From Nostoc sp. LEGE 06077 (GTDB taxonomy: Bacteria; Cyanobacteriota; Cyanobacteriia; Cyanobacteriales; Nostocaceae), in assembly GCF_015207705.1 (NCBI RefSeq), contig NZ_JADEWI010000003.1, forward strand, positions 124,001 to 188,000: a stretch of 64,000 bases of DNA, read 5' to 3'. Of this stretch, positions 53,383 to 62,816 are shown one piece after another; within the stretch, counting starts at the first letter, position 1; the number at the start of each line of letters is the position of its first letter. Made by a program: the position numbers and the translations under genes. A model generated the notes under the pieces. It did not search any database. It worked only from the letters and a program-made list of their open reading frames with translations, and was not told where the DNA came from.

Positions 53383-54141
53383 ATGTATGACGACGATGAC
53401 CTAAGCCTACTCGATCCAGAGGTAGAGCTAGAAAGCCCTCTCGATAAAATGGAGCCACTAACTGCTGAGTCAGAAGTGGCAAAGCCCGATCCAGAGGTCA
53501 TGTTAGCTCTCCTGGAAAATTCGCAACCGCAGCAGAGAATGTTGGCGGCGCGTGCTTTTTGTGATATTGAAGATGAAAGGGCTACCCCCCTACTGATTCG
53601 CCTGTTAAGGGATTCTTGCCCCTTAGTGCGAGTGAGTGCAGCCTATGGTATTGGTCGCAATCCCAGCCAAGAAGCGGTAGAACCGTTGATTGCCCAACTC
53701 CACCACGATTGGAATGGCTACGTCCGCAAAGGCGTTGTCTGGGCGTTGGGTAATTGCCGCGATCGCCGTTGTTTATTACCCCTAGCAGACGCTTTAAGAA
53801 CAGACATTTCCGCCGTGCGGTTGTGGTCGGCTAGTGCTTTAGCACAAATGGCAGGGGTGGGTTACGAAGCTGTTGTTGGGGCAATTCCCGCTTTAATTGA
53901 AGCTTTAGTCCAAGACCCAATCTCCGCCGTGCGGAGTAATAGCGCCTGGGCTATTGGACAGTTATGCAAAGAACTACCCTCTAATATTGTTTATGCCACA
54001 GCCATTGATGCCTTAATTCAAGCCTTTGCGGAAGACAAAGATTTAGGCGTGCGAGAAGATGCCAAAGCTTCACTACTCGGCGTAGGCGACCCCCGTGGTT
54101 TACAGCTAATCGAAACTTTGGAACAAGAGGGATGGTTTTAA
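53383..54141 (+). CDS. HEAT-repeat (PBS lyase-like) protein
   Basis: A 252-residue protein. After an acidic N-terminus (DDDDLSLLDPEVELESP) there are about five HEAT/PBS-lyase repeats: RMLAARAFCDIEDERATPLL, LVRVSAAYGIGRNPSQEAVE, YVRKGVVWALGNCRDR, AVRLWSASALAQMAG, AVRSNSAWAIGQL. Such proteins bind phycobilisome parts or other proteins in cyanobacteria. No phycobiliprotein genes are near, so the partner is unknown. Confidence 0.85.
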   Translation: MYDDDDLSLLDPEVELESPLDKMEPLTAESEVAKPDPEVMLALLENSQPQQRMLAARAFCDIEDERATPLLIRLLRDSCPLVRVSAAYGIGRNPSQEAVEPLIAQLHHDWNGYVRKGVVWALGNCRDRRCLLPLADALRTDISAVRLWSASALAQMAGVGYEAVVGAIPALIEALVQDPISAVRSNSAWAIGQLCKELPSNIVYATAIDALIQAFAEDKDLGVREDAKASLLGVGDPRGLQLIETLEQEGWF

Positions 54142-54326
54142 AGAAGTCTGAAGTCTAAAGTCTGAAGTAAACTGACTATTGACTGACAAAGAATGAAGTA
54201 TGAAGTAAATATTGATACGAAATTTCCCTGGTAAGCGAAAAAAGTCAGTTTTTCTTGGCTCATCACCTATCCCTTGAGGGATGTGTTAATTTCATAATTC
54301 ATACTTCACACTTCATACTTTATACT
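54142..54326. repeat. heptamer tandem repeats (AAGTCTG / CTTCATA)
   Basis: GAAGTCTGAAGTCTAAAGTC at about 54143-54168 and its counterpart TACTTCACACTTCATACTTT at about 54298-54331 are STRR arrays of 7-bp units with opposite orientation. They could pair, but the spacer is long. No gene is present. Confidence 0.6.
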
Positions 54327-54734
54327 TCACTTACTTTCCGATGGTGGCTTGATCAAGTTGAGGTCATAAGGACGTTCAATGTCATCCTCACCCAAATACT
54401 CACCGTTTTGAATTTCCAAAATTACTAAGGGAATTAAGCCGGGATTTTCCACTTTATGTAATGTTGCTGCGGGAACATAAGTAGATTCGTTGCGGTTTAG
54501 CAATACTTCCGCTTCACCACAAGTTACCTTGGCCACACCAGAGACTACAACCCAATGTTCATTGCGGTGGTAATGGATTTGTGGTTTAATCCCGTGTTTG
54601 GGCTTAATTTCCACGCGACTAATTCTATAGCTATCTCCCTCTTCTATTACCTCAACGCTACCCCAGTATCTCGCACCGGAATGTGAAGATAACTCATGGC
54701 TAGTGGATTGCTCGTTGTTATCATTTTGAGTCAT
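54327..54734 (-). CDS. cupin, mannose-6-phosphate isomerase C-terminal-like
   Basis: A 135-residue protein from the ATG at 54734. The cupin core HYHRNEHWVVVSGVAKVTCG has metal-binding histidines, followed by ESTYVPAATLHKVENPGLIP with the second motif. It matches the C-terminal domain of ManC/mannose-6-phosphate isomerase type 2 proteins that occurs alone in some bacteria. It may isomerise or bind a sugar phosphate. It is disordered for about the first 20 residues. Confidence 0.85.
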   Translation of the reverse strand: MTQNDNNEQSTSHELSSHSGARYWGSVEVIEEGDSYRISRVEIKPKHGIKPQIHYHRNEHWVVVSGVAKVTCGEAEVLLNRNESTYVPAATLHKVENPGLIPLVILEIQNGEYLGEDDIERPYDLNLIKPPSESK

Positions 54735-54819
54735 AAACAAACTACTCAACGACGACTATTACTATTGTTTAGTAATTTAACGCACATGAGTTGACAATTT
54801 GCCACAATAACTGATGTTG

Positions 54820-54912
54820 TACCAATTCTGTATGAAGATGCACAGACTATTAACAAACGAACCGCCAAGGATTGAAGTTAATCATTCCCTACAGCTTCAC
54901 ATTAAATTGGTA
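54820..54912. mobile_element. MITE-like inverted-repeat element
   Basis: TACCAATT (54820-54827) and AATTGGTA (54905-54912) bound a 93-bp AT-rich stretch with GAAG/CTTC inner pairing. It has no ORF and lies upstream of the HD-domain gene. Resembles common Nostoc palindromes; the ends are imperfect beyond 8 bp, so moderately confident. The remainder of 54735-55043 is featureless. Confidence 0.5.
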
Positions 54913-55043
54913 TAAGCCTTATTTATATAGGAATCCGACTTGATTATTTAAATTACTTGTGTAGGTAGGGAACAGTTAACAGGACAAGAAATAACAGAGG
55001 TATACTTAGCTTTTTTCTCCAAATCAAATATGATTTCTATAGA

Positions 55044-55847
55044 ATGAAAATACACACAAAAGCTGCTTTACCAATTACGCTTTTAGCAGGCAATAATACC
55101 TTGCCAATTATTCAAGCTTATTTTGAATTCAATCATCTCAAGCAACTATATCGTCAGGGGTGGTTACAACATGGTATTGAAACCAAGTATTGTGAAAGTG
55201 TTGCCGAACACTCGTTTGGTGTTGCCTTACTAGCATTATTTTTATTAGATATTTATTCACTTGAATTGGATAAAAATAAAGTCTTCCAGATGGCTTTAAT
55301 TCATGATTTGGGCGAAGTCTATGCTGGTGATTTCACGCCTAGGGACAAAGTTAATCAACAAGAAAAATATCAGTTAGAAAAAGATTCTCTGACTCAGATA
55401 TTAGATAAACTACCGAATTGCTCATACTGGATTGATTTGTGGGAAGAATATGAGCAAGGTAATTCACTTGAGGCTCAATTTCTCCGCCAAATTGACCAAT
55501 TAGAAATGATTTTACAAGCGAGTGTATATGAGCATCAAAAATTAGCTAATCTCTCGGAGTTTTTTACATCTACTAATCAGGTATTTCAGATACCACAACT
55601 TCAATCTATATTTCAAGCCTTAGAAGAATTAAGAAATAATTGCAATTCTATATCTCCAAAACCTCAGTTAAATGTTCAGACTATATGTAATGACTGTGCT
55701 TTTCATGTCAAAGCAGAATCAAGCATACAGTGCATTCATCCTGATGAATCTGATGTGAATTGTGCTGTTGTCACTTTTTGCAGTTCCTTTCAACCTAGCG
55801 AAGAAATTGATAGTCCATGTGTGACTTTTGGCAGTGATGAGAAATAA
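55044..55847 (+). CDS. HD-domain hydrolase (YfbR/HDDC2-like)
   Basis: A 267-residue protein. CESVAEHSFGVALLALFLLD (first His), ALIHDLGEVYAGDFTPRDK (HD pair) and FLRQIDQLEMILQASVYE (last Asp) are the motifs of the HDDC2/YfbR 5'-deoxynucleotidase-type HD family. The C-terminal 60 residues carry a Cys-rich segment (TICNDCAFHVKAESSIQCIH, 20 residues) that may bind a metal and is absent from typical relatives. It may hydrolyse deoxynucleoside monophosphates. Confidence 0.8.
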   Translation: MKIHTKAALPITLLAGNNTLPIIQAYFEFNHLKQLYRQGWLQHGIETKYCESVAEHSFGVALLALFLLDIYSLELDKNKVFQMALIHDLGEVYAGDFTPRDKVNQQEKYQLEKDSLTQILDKLPNCSYWIDLWEEYEQGNSLEAQFLRQIDQLEMILQASVYEHQKLANLSEFFTSTNQVFQIPQLQSIFQALEELRNNCNSISPKPQLNVQTICNDCAFHVKAESSIQCIHPDESDVNCAVVTFCSSFQPSEEIDSPCVTFGSDEK

Positions 55848-55857
55848 TAACAAGAAA

Positions 55858-55883
55858 AGGGTAAAGCGATCGCTCCACCCTTA
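55858..55883. terminator. bidirectional hairpin with HIP1 core
   Basis: AAGGGT and ACCCTT surround AGCGATCGCT, giving a stem with two mismatches. It lies between convergent genes, and the HIP1 octamer forms the loop side. Likely helps to end transcription from both. Confidence 0.5.
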
Positions 55884-55907
55884 TCATCAATAATTACACT
55901 ACTCTAA

Positions 55908-56207
55908 TTATCTTGAATTGTCATGCTCTTGTTGCTGATTATCTGTTGAGCTATTAGTTTCTAATAGACGGGAAATAAACACATCTGGTTTTCTACTAAC
56001 AACAGATATAACTCTATCAATGGCAACTACTTCACTGGTTTTCACAACCATTTCCCACAAAGTATCTTCTTCTGTATCTTTGTTATGCGTTCTGTGTTTA
56101 AACCATAACAAATCATCACAAACATTGATAATTCTTGCGAAATACCACTTATCTCGTATTAATATCCAAATTTCTTGCTCTAAGTAATCTTGGAGAATTG
56201 ATTTCAC
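55908..56207 (-). CDS. hypothetical protein
   Basis: A 99-residue protein. The beta-rich core YLEQEIWILIRDKWYFARII followed by NVCDDLLWFKHR suggests a small SH3- or Sm-like barrel, with an acidic/charged disordered tail. Signal peptide is absent. No known family. Confidence 0.55.
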   Translation of the reverse strand: MKSILQDYLEQEIWILIRDKWYFARIINVCDDLLWFKHRTHNKDTEEDTLWEMVVKTSEVVAIDRVISVVSRKPDVFISRLLETNSSTDNQQQEHDNSR

Positions 56208-56344
56208 AATAATTTAGAGGATTACAAACAATGTCGTAAATACTATTTGGGGATGAGATATTAATGCAACAGGGAAAATACTTAATCTTAACTTCTAGAA
56301 AGAATACAAGGTGATCTGCACTGAAGCCGAAAAAGATGTGAAGA

Positions 56345-57148
56345 CTACCCGCGAATACCATTTACATAAGCACCAGTCAAATCGTGCTGCGGTGCGGTAA
56401 AAATCTGCTCGACTGTACCATACTCAATTAATCTTCCCACTTCTGCTTGTACCCAAAACAGGGCAGCGTAATCACCAATGCGTCTAGCTTGAGCGAGATT
56501 GTGGGTGACAATTACCACTGTGTAACGTCCCCGCAGACTAGCAATTAAATCCTCAACGACTCCGCTAGAAATCGGATCGAGCGCGCTACAGGGTTCATCA
56601 AATAATAAAACTTCTGGTTGCAAAACCAAAGCACGGGCAATACATAATCGCTGCTTTTGTCCACCAGATAAAGATAAGGCAGGAGTATTCAGTCTATCTT
56701 TAACTTCGTTCCAGAGTCCCACATCTTGCAGTGTGGTTTCAATCAGCCAATCGAGTTTTGCGCGGTTTTTTATTCCGTGTTCTTGTAGGGGAAATGCCAA
56801 ATTCTTCCAAATGGAGAAGGGGAAAGGATTAGGTTTTTGAAAAATTGTCCCCACACGCCGACGCAGGGTAATTACATCTATTCGTTCCTTGAGAATTTCT
56901 AAAGCATCTAAGCGAATGCTTCCCGTTACTTTGGTATGAGGAATTAAATCAGTCAAGCGATTGAGACAACTCAAAAAACTGGTTTTACCACAACCAGAAG
57001 GCCCCACCAATGCAGTAATCTTCCCGGCGTGAATGGGCATGGAGACATCTGTAAAAGCAGCTTTTTTCCCGTAATATAAACTCAGTTGTTCGGTTCGCAT
57101 TGAGGGCAGAGATAACCGAGAATTTTGTCTGAGTTGAGATTGCTTCAT
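56345..57148 (-). CDS. pstB: phosphate ABC transporter ATP-binding protein
   Basis: Encodes about 267 residues from the ATG at 57148 (an upstream ATG at 57172 overlaps pstA more). Walker A is ALVGPSGCGKTSFLSCL, the signature is LSLSGGQKQRLCIARAL, and Walker B is VLLFDEPCSALDPISSGVVE; the Q-loop region is GTIFQKPNPFPFSIW, the characteristic PstB sequence. It energises phosphate import. It overlaps the end of pstA by a few bases, so translation is coupled. Confidence 0.95.
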   Translation of the reverse strand: MKQSQLRQNSRLSLPSMRTEQLSLYYGKKAAFTDVSMPIHAGKITALVGPSGCGKTSFLSCLNRLTDLIPHTKVTGSIRLDALEILKERIDVITLRRRVGTIFQKPNPFPFSIWKNLAFPLQEHGIKNRAKLDWLIETTLQDVGLWNEVKDRLNTPALSLSGGQKQRLCIARALVLQPEVLLFDEPCSALDPISSGVVEDLIASLRGRYTVVIVTHNLAQARRIGDYAALFWVQAEVGRLIEYGTVEQIFTAPQHDLTGAYVNGIRG

Positions 57149-57975
57149 GGTGTAATCCTTCCTGCTAACCAAAACTTAGCTGTCCATGTTGCCATACCAT
57201 TCACCAGTAACAATAAAATCAACAGCACTAAGGCAGAGGCGTAGGCGTTAGCATCTCCGCCAGCCACATTCATTGATAAATCAAAAATATGCACCGATAA
57301 CGATCGCCCGGAATCTAGTAATGACTCTGGCATCCGATCTACATAACCACTGGTAAAAATCAGTGCGGCTGTCTCGGCGATCGCTCTCCCAATTCCCAGC
57401 ACTAAACCGACAACTAACCCCGGTGTCGCTGCTGGTAAGAGTAGTTTCCCTAATGTGGTGGTGCGTGATAATCCCAAAGCTGCTGCCCCTAAGCGATACT
57501 CGCTGGGAACAGCTTGCAGTCCTGCTTCTGTAGAACGTATGAGAATCGGCAACACCATACAAGCTAAAGTCAACCCACCAGACAAAATTGAAAAACCCAA
57601 TCCCAACTTAATTGCGAAAAAGGTGTTACCAAATAAGCCAAAGACAATCGATGGTACTCCTGCCAATACATCTAAGCTGCGCCGGACTAACCGCCCAAAC
57701 AGACTTTCAGTGGTGGTAAACTCGGCTAACAGTATGGCAGTACCAACGCCAAGGGGGAGAGAAACCGCCATACAAACCCCCAAAATCAGACAAGTAGAAA
57801 TCAGAATCGGGGCAATTCCCCCCTCACGCCCAGCATTGCGCGGTGCAGTTGTGAGAAATTCCCAATCAAGCTGCCCCACACCGTGCCAGACGATATTGCC
57901 TAAAATCCAGCAGAAAACAGCAGTGACAAATAAAGCGATCGCCCAAAAGACAAGGGTAGGTAATTTTTTAGCCAT
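57145..57975 (-). CDS. pstA: phosphate ABC transporter permease PstA
   Basis: A 276-residue inner-membrane protein with six predicted helices. PLGVGTAILLAEF, RSLDVLAGVPSIVFGLFGNT and AALGLSRTTTLGKLLLPAATPGL (EAA loop) are the PstA signature blocks. Forms the channel with PstC. It overlaps pstC by 8 bp. Confidence 0.95.
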   Translation of the reverse strand: MAKKLPTLVFWAIALFVTAVFCWILGNIVWHGVGQLDWEFLTTAPRNAGREGGIAPILISTCLILGVCMAVSLPLGVGTAILLAEFTTTESLFGRLVRRSLDVLAGVPSIVFGLFGNTFFAIKLGLGFSILSGGLTLACMVLPILIRSTEAGLQAVPSEYRLGAAALGLSRTTTLGKLLLPAATPGLVVGLVLGIGRAIAETAALIFTSGYVDRMPESLLDSGRSLSVHIFDLSMNVAGGDANAYASALVLLILLLLVNGMATWTAKFWLAGRITP

Positions 57976-58846
57976 AGATGTTTCTCCTACTCACACCTTC
58001 GGCAACGACTACTAAAATAGCGATCGCTCCCATTAATAACAAACCACTCACAAACAATGCAGCACGGTGATTTCCTGTAGCGTAAGCCATTTCTAAAGCG
58101 ATATTGGCTGTCAGTGTGCGAACGGGGTCAAATATGCTGGTGGGTGTTTGGACTACATTGCCACAAACCATCAACACTGCCATTGTTTCCCCAATCGCCC
58201 GTCCCGTGCCTAAAATTAAACCAGTAAATAAACCAGATTTTGCCGCAGGTACAACAACGCTTCTAATCGTTGCCCAGTGGGAAATTCCCAAGGCAGCTGC
58301 ACCTTGTAAATACTCGTTGGGGACTTCAGAAAAACTGGCTTCTGCTGTTAAAGCGATGGTGGGCAGAATCATTAATGTCAAAATGGCGATTCCCGCTAGG
58401 AGACTAGTTCCTGGTGGTTGTAGTTTGCCAATCAGTGGTACAAGAACGACTAAACCCCAGAACCCGTAAACAACAGAAGGAATACCAGCCAGTAAATTAA
58501 TTAACTGCCGATATAATCCCCCAACTACAGGAGGTGCATAATACTGACAAAAGATTGCCGAACCAATGCCTAAAGGTGCAGCAAATAGTACAGAACCAAG
58601 TGTCACCAACAGACTACCCCACAGCATGGGCAGTAAATTATAGAGTCCTTGCACCGGATTCCAAGAGCGATCGCTCATAAAACGCCACCATCCCACCTCT
58701 CGCAGTATGGGCAATGCTTCGAGTAATAAGAATATAGTAATCAAGATAACGATAATACCTGTGATTACAGCCAAACTCCGTAATATCCATAGGAGAAAAA
58801 TATCACTTTGAGATGGGGACAAAATCTTGGTTTTTAACAATGTCAT
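57968..58846 (-). CDS. pstC: phosphate ABC transporter permease PstC
   Basis: A 292-residue permease from the ATG at 58846, whose first codons overlap the 3' end of pstS by 44 bp. Blocks PLGIGSAIFCQYYAPP, LLAGIPSVVYGFWGLVVLVP and AALGISHWATIRSVVVPAAKSGL (EAA loop) define PstC; six or so transmembrane helices are seen. An earlier in-frame start (58867) is possible but increases the overlap. Confidence 0.93.
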   Translation of the reverse strand: MTLLKTKILSPSQSDIFLLWILRSLAVITGIIVILITIFLLLEALPILREVGWWRFMSDRSWNPVQGLYNLLPMLWGSLLVTLGSVLFAAPLGIGSAIFCQYYAPPVVGGLYRQLINLLAGIPSVVYGFWGLVVLVPLIGKLQPPGTSLLAGIAILTLMILPTIALTAEASFSEVPNEYLQGAAALGISHWATIRSVVVPAAKSGLFTGLILGTGRAIGETMAVLMVCGNVVQTPTSIFDPVRTLTANIALEMAYATGNHRAALFVSGLLLMGAIAILVVVAEGVSRRNIYG

Positions 58847-59657
58847 GAACTTGTGGCGATTGTGCAAACTCGATAAATGCTTTATCTAAGCCTTGGGGCT
58901 GGGTTTTAGTCACCAAATTGAGAGGACGGGACAGAGGAAACGTCCCATTCTGGACATTCTCTGTGGTGGCGGCAATTCCATTCAGGGGCAATAATTTAAT
59001 GGTCACGCTGTTATTGATACTAAATTCAGCCGTACCAATTGATACATAACCAATGGCATTAGGATTACCTGCTACTGTCTTAATCCCCTGCTGATTGTCT
59101 CCAATCACCACCGATGCTTTGATATCGCTATTTTTGAGTTGGAAATAGCTCAGAAATAATTCCAGGGTAGAACGGCCCTCAGCTTTATTGACAACTGTAA
59201 TCGGTGCATTTTTGCCGTTAACTCGTTGCCAGTTGTTAATTTTAGCCGTGTAAATATCAACAACTTGTTGATTTGAGAGGGATTTGACTGGATTATCTTT
59301 GTGTAAAATTATGCCAATTCCGTCACGGGCGATCGCAAAACCTTGTAAGTCTTTTTCTTCATCTTTGAGGCTACGAGATGCCATCCCAATATTAGCAACG
59401 CCTGTACGTGCATCGGCAATTCCGCGAGATGAACCGCCTGTTTGCACATCTACTCGCACATCAGGATATTCTGATTCAAATCGCTTACCAATTTCTGCTG
59501 CTAATGGTGCAACTGTACTAGAGCCTGTTAAAACTAACTTTCCTTGTAATTTATTGGTTGGTTGAGTTGCTGTTGGTGATGGTTGGGTACAAGCTTGTAA
59601 CCCTAAGCCAATTGTGAAGGCGACAGTAATAAATGCTATGGTTTTGAGTCGTTTCAT
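58803..59657 (-). CDS. pstS: phosphate-binding protein PstS
   Basis: A 284-residue periplasmic lipoprotein with a lipobox LQAC (Cys about 23). LVLTGSSTVAPLAAEIGKRF and VQTGGSSRGIADARTG are the phosphate-binding loops, followed by GFAIARDGIGIILHKDNPV and NKAEGRSTLELFLSYF. It is the first gene of a compact pstSCAB operon, with no phoU in the window. It binds free phosphate (or arsenate) and delivers it to the permease. Confidence 0.95.
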   Translation of the reverse strand: MKRLKTIAFITVAFTIGLGLQACTQPSPTATQPTNKLQGKLVLTGSSTVAPLAAEIGKRFESEYPDVRVDVQTGGSSRGIADARTGVANIGMASRSLKDEEKDLQGFAIARDGIGIILHKDNPVKSLSNQQVVDIYTAKINNWQRVNGKNAPITVVNKAEGRSTLELFLSYFQLKNSDIKASVVIGDNQQGIKTVAGNPNAIGYVSIGTAEFSINNSVTIKLLPLNGIAATTENVQNGTFPLSRPLNLVTKTQPQGLDKAFIEFAQSPQVHDIVKNQDFVPISK

Positions 59658-59678
59658 CGAAAAATTGCGTCTAAATTT

Positions 59679-59987
59679 TTATTCAAAACAGAGGAGACAA
59701 CAGCCTAAATCAATTGCCTTACCAGCGTTTACTTGTCGAATGGTAGGAACAAAATGGTAAAGTACCGCCTTACCATCTCGTGTTGCTTCTACAAAACCTG
59801 CCTCCCGTAAGATTTTTAAATGGTGGGATAATAAACTCTGCTCTAGCTTTAAAACAGAATTCAGTTCCCCTACGTGTTTAGGACTTTCCATGAGAATTTT
59901 CAGAACAGATAGACGTGTTGTATCTGCTAAAACTTTGAGTTGACGGGCGCAAAAGTCTGGAGATGAGACATTTTTAGAGTTCATCAT
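59679..59987 (-). CDS. ArsR/SmtB-family metalloregulator
   Basis: A 102-residue winged-helix repressor with a typical ArsR body: LKVLADTTRLSVLKILMESP, and LEQSLLSHHLKILREAGF as the recognition helix, then the wing ATRDGKAVLYHFVP. Its C-terminus DLGCCLLCFE has three close cysteines (C96, C97, C100), as in metalloid-sensing variants, with C13 at the N-terminus. It lies 21 bp upstream of pstS and probably belongs to the same transcript, which points to phosphate/arsenic control of this Pst system. Confidence 0.9.
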   Translation of the reverse strand: MMNSKNVSSPDFCARQLKVLADTTRLSVLKILMESPKHVGELNSVLKLEQSLLSHHLKILREAGFVEATRDGKAVLYHFVPTIRQVNAGKAIDLGCCLLCFE

Positions 59988-60045
59988 TCATTCTTGCTAT
60001 GGTTTGAATAGCTTTTGATATGAAAAATTTTTCAAGTCTATATCA

Positions 60046-60131
60046 TATAGCGGTTTTTGCTTGAGTGAGGTACAAGCAAGAATAATTAACCGCCGATAAA
60101 TTTGTACCTCAGCAGACGAGGAAACGCTATA
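60046..60131. mobile_element. MITE-like element with TATAGCG ends
   Basis: TATAGCGGTTT at 60046 pairs imperfectly with AAACGCTATA at 60122-60131, and GAGGTACAA pairs exactly with TTGTACCTC inside. There is no ORF. The TA at both ends suggests a mariner-type target duplication. Confidence 0.6.
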
Positions 60132-60166
60132 GGCGCAGAGCCATTACTTAGTGATTAGATCAATTT

Positions 60167-61996
60167 TTAGACTTTAGACTTTAGTTGAGCGATCGCTGTG
60201 AGCATTTGTTGATAATACTCAATATTTCCTTCTTGATAATAGATGTTGGCAGATTGTTGAAAATCAGCGATCGCACCTTGAAAGTCTTCTAGTTGGCGGT
60301 AAACATCAGCGCGTAACATATAAGCTGAAGCCCAATGGGGTTGACGCTGTAAAGCTTGGTTTAAGTCTGTTAATGCGCCTGACAAATCTCCCAACAGTAA
60401 CCGGCTGCGTCCTCGATGATACCAGTCTTCGGCAAAACTGGGGTCAAGGGCAATGGCTTGATTGTAATCGGCGATGGCATTTTGATAATCTTGCAGGGCA
60501 TAGTAAGCACTGGCGCGATCGCTGTAAAATGCTGCTGAGTTGGGATTAATCTGCAAAGCTGTGGTGTAATCTGTAATTGCGCTGTGATAGTCTTCCAAGG
60601 CGTAGCGCAAGGAACCTCGATTGTAATAAGCCTCTACTAAACTAGGGTTAATTTTGATAGCTTGATTATAATCTGCTAAAGCTCTTTGTTCGGCTCCTAA
60701 AAGGCGTAGGGCATTACCTCGGTTACAGTAAGCTGGAGAAAAATCAGGATCAACTTTAATTGCTTGGGTGTATTCTTCTACCGCTGCTAAATAATCTTGC
60801 AGAGCTTCACGGGCTAAACCACGACCATAGTATGCTGTAGCTAAATTGGGGTTGAGTTGTAAGGCGCGATTGTAATCTAAAATTGCCCCTTGATAATCTC
60901 CCAAACAACGACGAGCATTAGCGCGATCGCAGTATCCTGCTGCATATTCGGGGTGAATTTGCAAGATGCGATTGCTATCGGCGATTGTGCCTTGGTAGTC
61001 ACCCAACTGACAACGGGCATGAGCCAGAAAACCGTAGACTAAAGCTAAAGTCGGATTTTTGGCTAATGCTTGTTCATAATCGATGATTGCACCTTGATAA
61101 TCGCCTAAATTCGCCCGGACTAATCCCCTTTCGTAGTATGCTTGCACATCGTCAGGATTTAATTGTAGAGCTTGATTAAAGTCGGAAATCGCCGCTTGGT
61201 AGTCTTTGAGGTAGGAACGGACAAGTCCGCGATTGTAGTACGCCGAGGCAAAATATGGGTTAATTTGTAATGCGCGATTGTAATCAGCAATTGCACCTTG
61301 ATAGTCGCCCAAGATATAGCAGGTATTACCGCGGTAATGATAAGCTTCCACCAAATGGGGATCTAGCTGTAATGCCCGTTCATGATCGGTGAGTGCTTGC
61401 TCATATTCTTCTAAAATATGAAAAATATTCCCACGACTGCTGTAAACGGCAGCATACTGGGGATACCACTGTAATGCTTGCTGAAAATCTGCTAATGCAC
61501 CTTGGTAATCATTATTCTCGCTGCGAGCTACACCCCGATAATGAAAAGCTCGCGCTATATCAAAATCTATATGTGTCACTAACTCAGGATTAATCTCGAT
61601 CGCTTGGTGATAATCAGCGATCGCTCGATCATACTCCCCTAACGCGCAGTAAACATTTCCCCGACCGTGATAGGATTCTGCTAATTTGGGATTAATTGCT
61701 AATGCCCATTCGTAATCAGCGATCGCTTCTTCGTAATCTGCTAGAGAGTAAAGCGTGTTGCCCCGGTTATGATAAGCTTCTGCAAAATTGGGATTGAGTT
61801 GGATTGCCTTGTTAAAATCGACAATCGCTGCACGATAATCTCGGAGTGAGCTATAAAAAATATTACCGCGATTATAGTAGGCTTCGGCAAAATCAGGTTT
61901 TAGCTGAATGGCCTCAGTATAATCGGCGATCGCTCCTTGAAAGTCTCCTTGCAAATTTTTGTTAAACCCTTGGTTAAAAAAGTCGTCAGCATTCAT
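60167..61996 (-). CDS. large TPR protein
   Basis: A 609-residue protein made of about seventeen consecutive 34-residue TPRs with the consensus AxAYYNRGxxxYxLxDYxGAIxDYNxALxxNPN, interrupted once by an 8-residue longer loop (LVTHIDFDIARAFHYRG). No signal peptide or catalytic domain. Cyanobacterial all-TPR proteins act as scaffolds, but this one has no defined partner. Repeats are more alike at protein than DNA level, so not a recent expansion. Confidence 0.9.
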   Translation of the reverse strand: MNADDFFNQGFNKNLQGDFQGAIADYTEAIQLKPDFAEAYYNRGNIFYSSLRDYRAAIVDFNKAIQLNPNFAEAYHNRGNTLYSLADYEEAIADYEWALAINPKLAESYHGRGNVYCALGEYDRAIADYHQAIEINPELVTHIDFDIARAFHYRGVARSENNDYQGALADFQQALQWYPQYAAVYSSRGNIFHILEEYEQALTDHERALQLDPHLVEAYHYRGNTCYILGDYQGAIADYNRALQINPYFASAYYNRGLVRSYLKDYQAAISDFNQALQLNPDDVQAYYERGLVRANLGDYQGAIIDYEQALAKNPTLALVYGFLAHARCQLGDYQGTIADSNRILQIHPEYAAGYCDRANARRCLGDYQGAILDYNRALQLNPNLATAYYGRGLAREALQDYLAAVEEYTQAIKVDPDFSPAYCNRGNALRLLGAEQRALADYNQAIKINPSLVEAYYNRGSLRYALEDYHSAITDYTTALQINPNSAAFYSDRASAYYALQDYQNAIADYNQAIALDPSFAEDWYHRGRSRLLLGDLSGALTDLNQALQRQPHWASAYMLRADVYRQLEDFQGAIADFQQSANIYYQEGNIEYYQQMLTAIAQLKSKV

Positions 61997-62369
61997 CTAA
62001 GTTTAATGGGCTGTGAAACTCCCCGCCCCCTAATTTTAGGATGGGCGCTGTTTTGTATCAATTGACTTCAGCGGATTTTCACAATTGTCCTTGTAAATAT
62101 AAATTAGCAGCACTAACTATCCAGCAAAAATACGTGTAAAATCCTACTCATAACCACAATCAGTATAAATCTCTTAATACTAGTCTTTTTATTTTGTTGT
62201 AAGATAACAATCCATTTGATTTATCAACTGGCTCGTCAAGAGATTGAAAAAGCAACAGATAATAAATAGATTTGTTAACAACTTATTTATGTTTTCTATA
62301 GTTACTCAAAAGGTTATTAATAGCAAAACGCAGTAGAATTTTATAACAGATAACAGAGGTACTCAACCA
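61997..62369. other. intergenic region, nothing identified
   Basis: 373 bp, AT-rich after an initial GC-rich patch (CCCCGCCCCC near 62015). No RNA gene or terminator with T-run seen. Confidence 0.5.
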
Positions 62370-62627
62370 ATGAATATTTTGGTAACACCTGAAGATGAGC
62401 AACTACATAAATTTCGCAGCGAATTAGGCAAATATACAAATACACAAGAAGTGATTAACACAACTTGGAAAGTTGTAGAAGAAAATTCGCATCGTCCCGC
62501 AGACATAAATCAAAAAACAAGTATAGAAGATGAGCATACTTGTTGTCGAATATTCCGAGATCGTTCAATGGGTGAAGGGTGTAGTCATACAGAAGATTAC
62601 ATTGATTCTGAGTTAGTTGAAAAATAG
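62370..62627 (+). CDS. small hypothetical protein
   Basis: An 85-residue acidic protein. Cys-containing stretch HTCCRIFRDRSMGEGCSH is the only noticeable feature and could bind a metal. No signal or membrane helix. It follows a ribosome site (CAGAGG) 12 bp from the ATG. No family recognised. Confidence 0.55.
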   Translation: MNILVTPEDEQLHKFRSELGKYTNTQEVINTTWKVVEENSHRPADINQKTSIEDEHTCCRIFRDRSMGEGCSHTEDYIDSELVEK

Positions 62628-62816
62628 TGTAACAGCTAGTATTGATCAGCAAGAACTTTACAGTTGCTGAGTATTTTACTGTAATTTTCTATTAACTAAA
62701 TTGTGCAGATGAAACAGAGACAAAGGGATAGAGACTAGGATTAGTAATTTTTACTCAGCAAAACTTAACTATCGAAAAATTTTTGTTCCTAGCCTCTAGT
62801 CTCTAATCTCTATATC

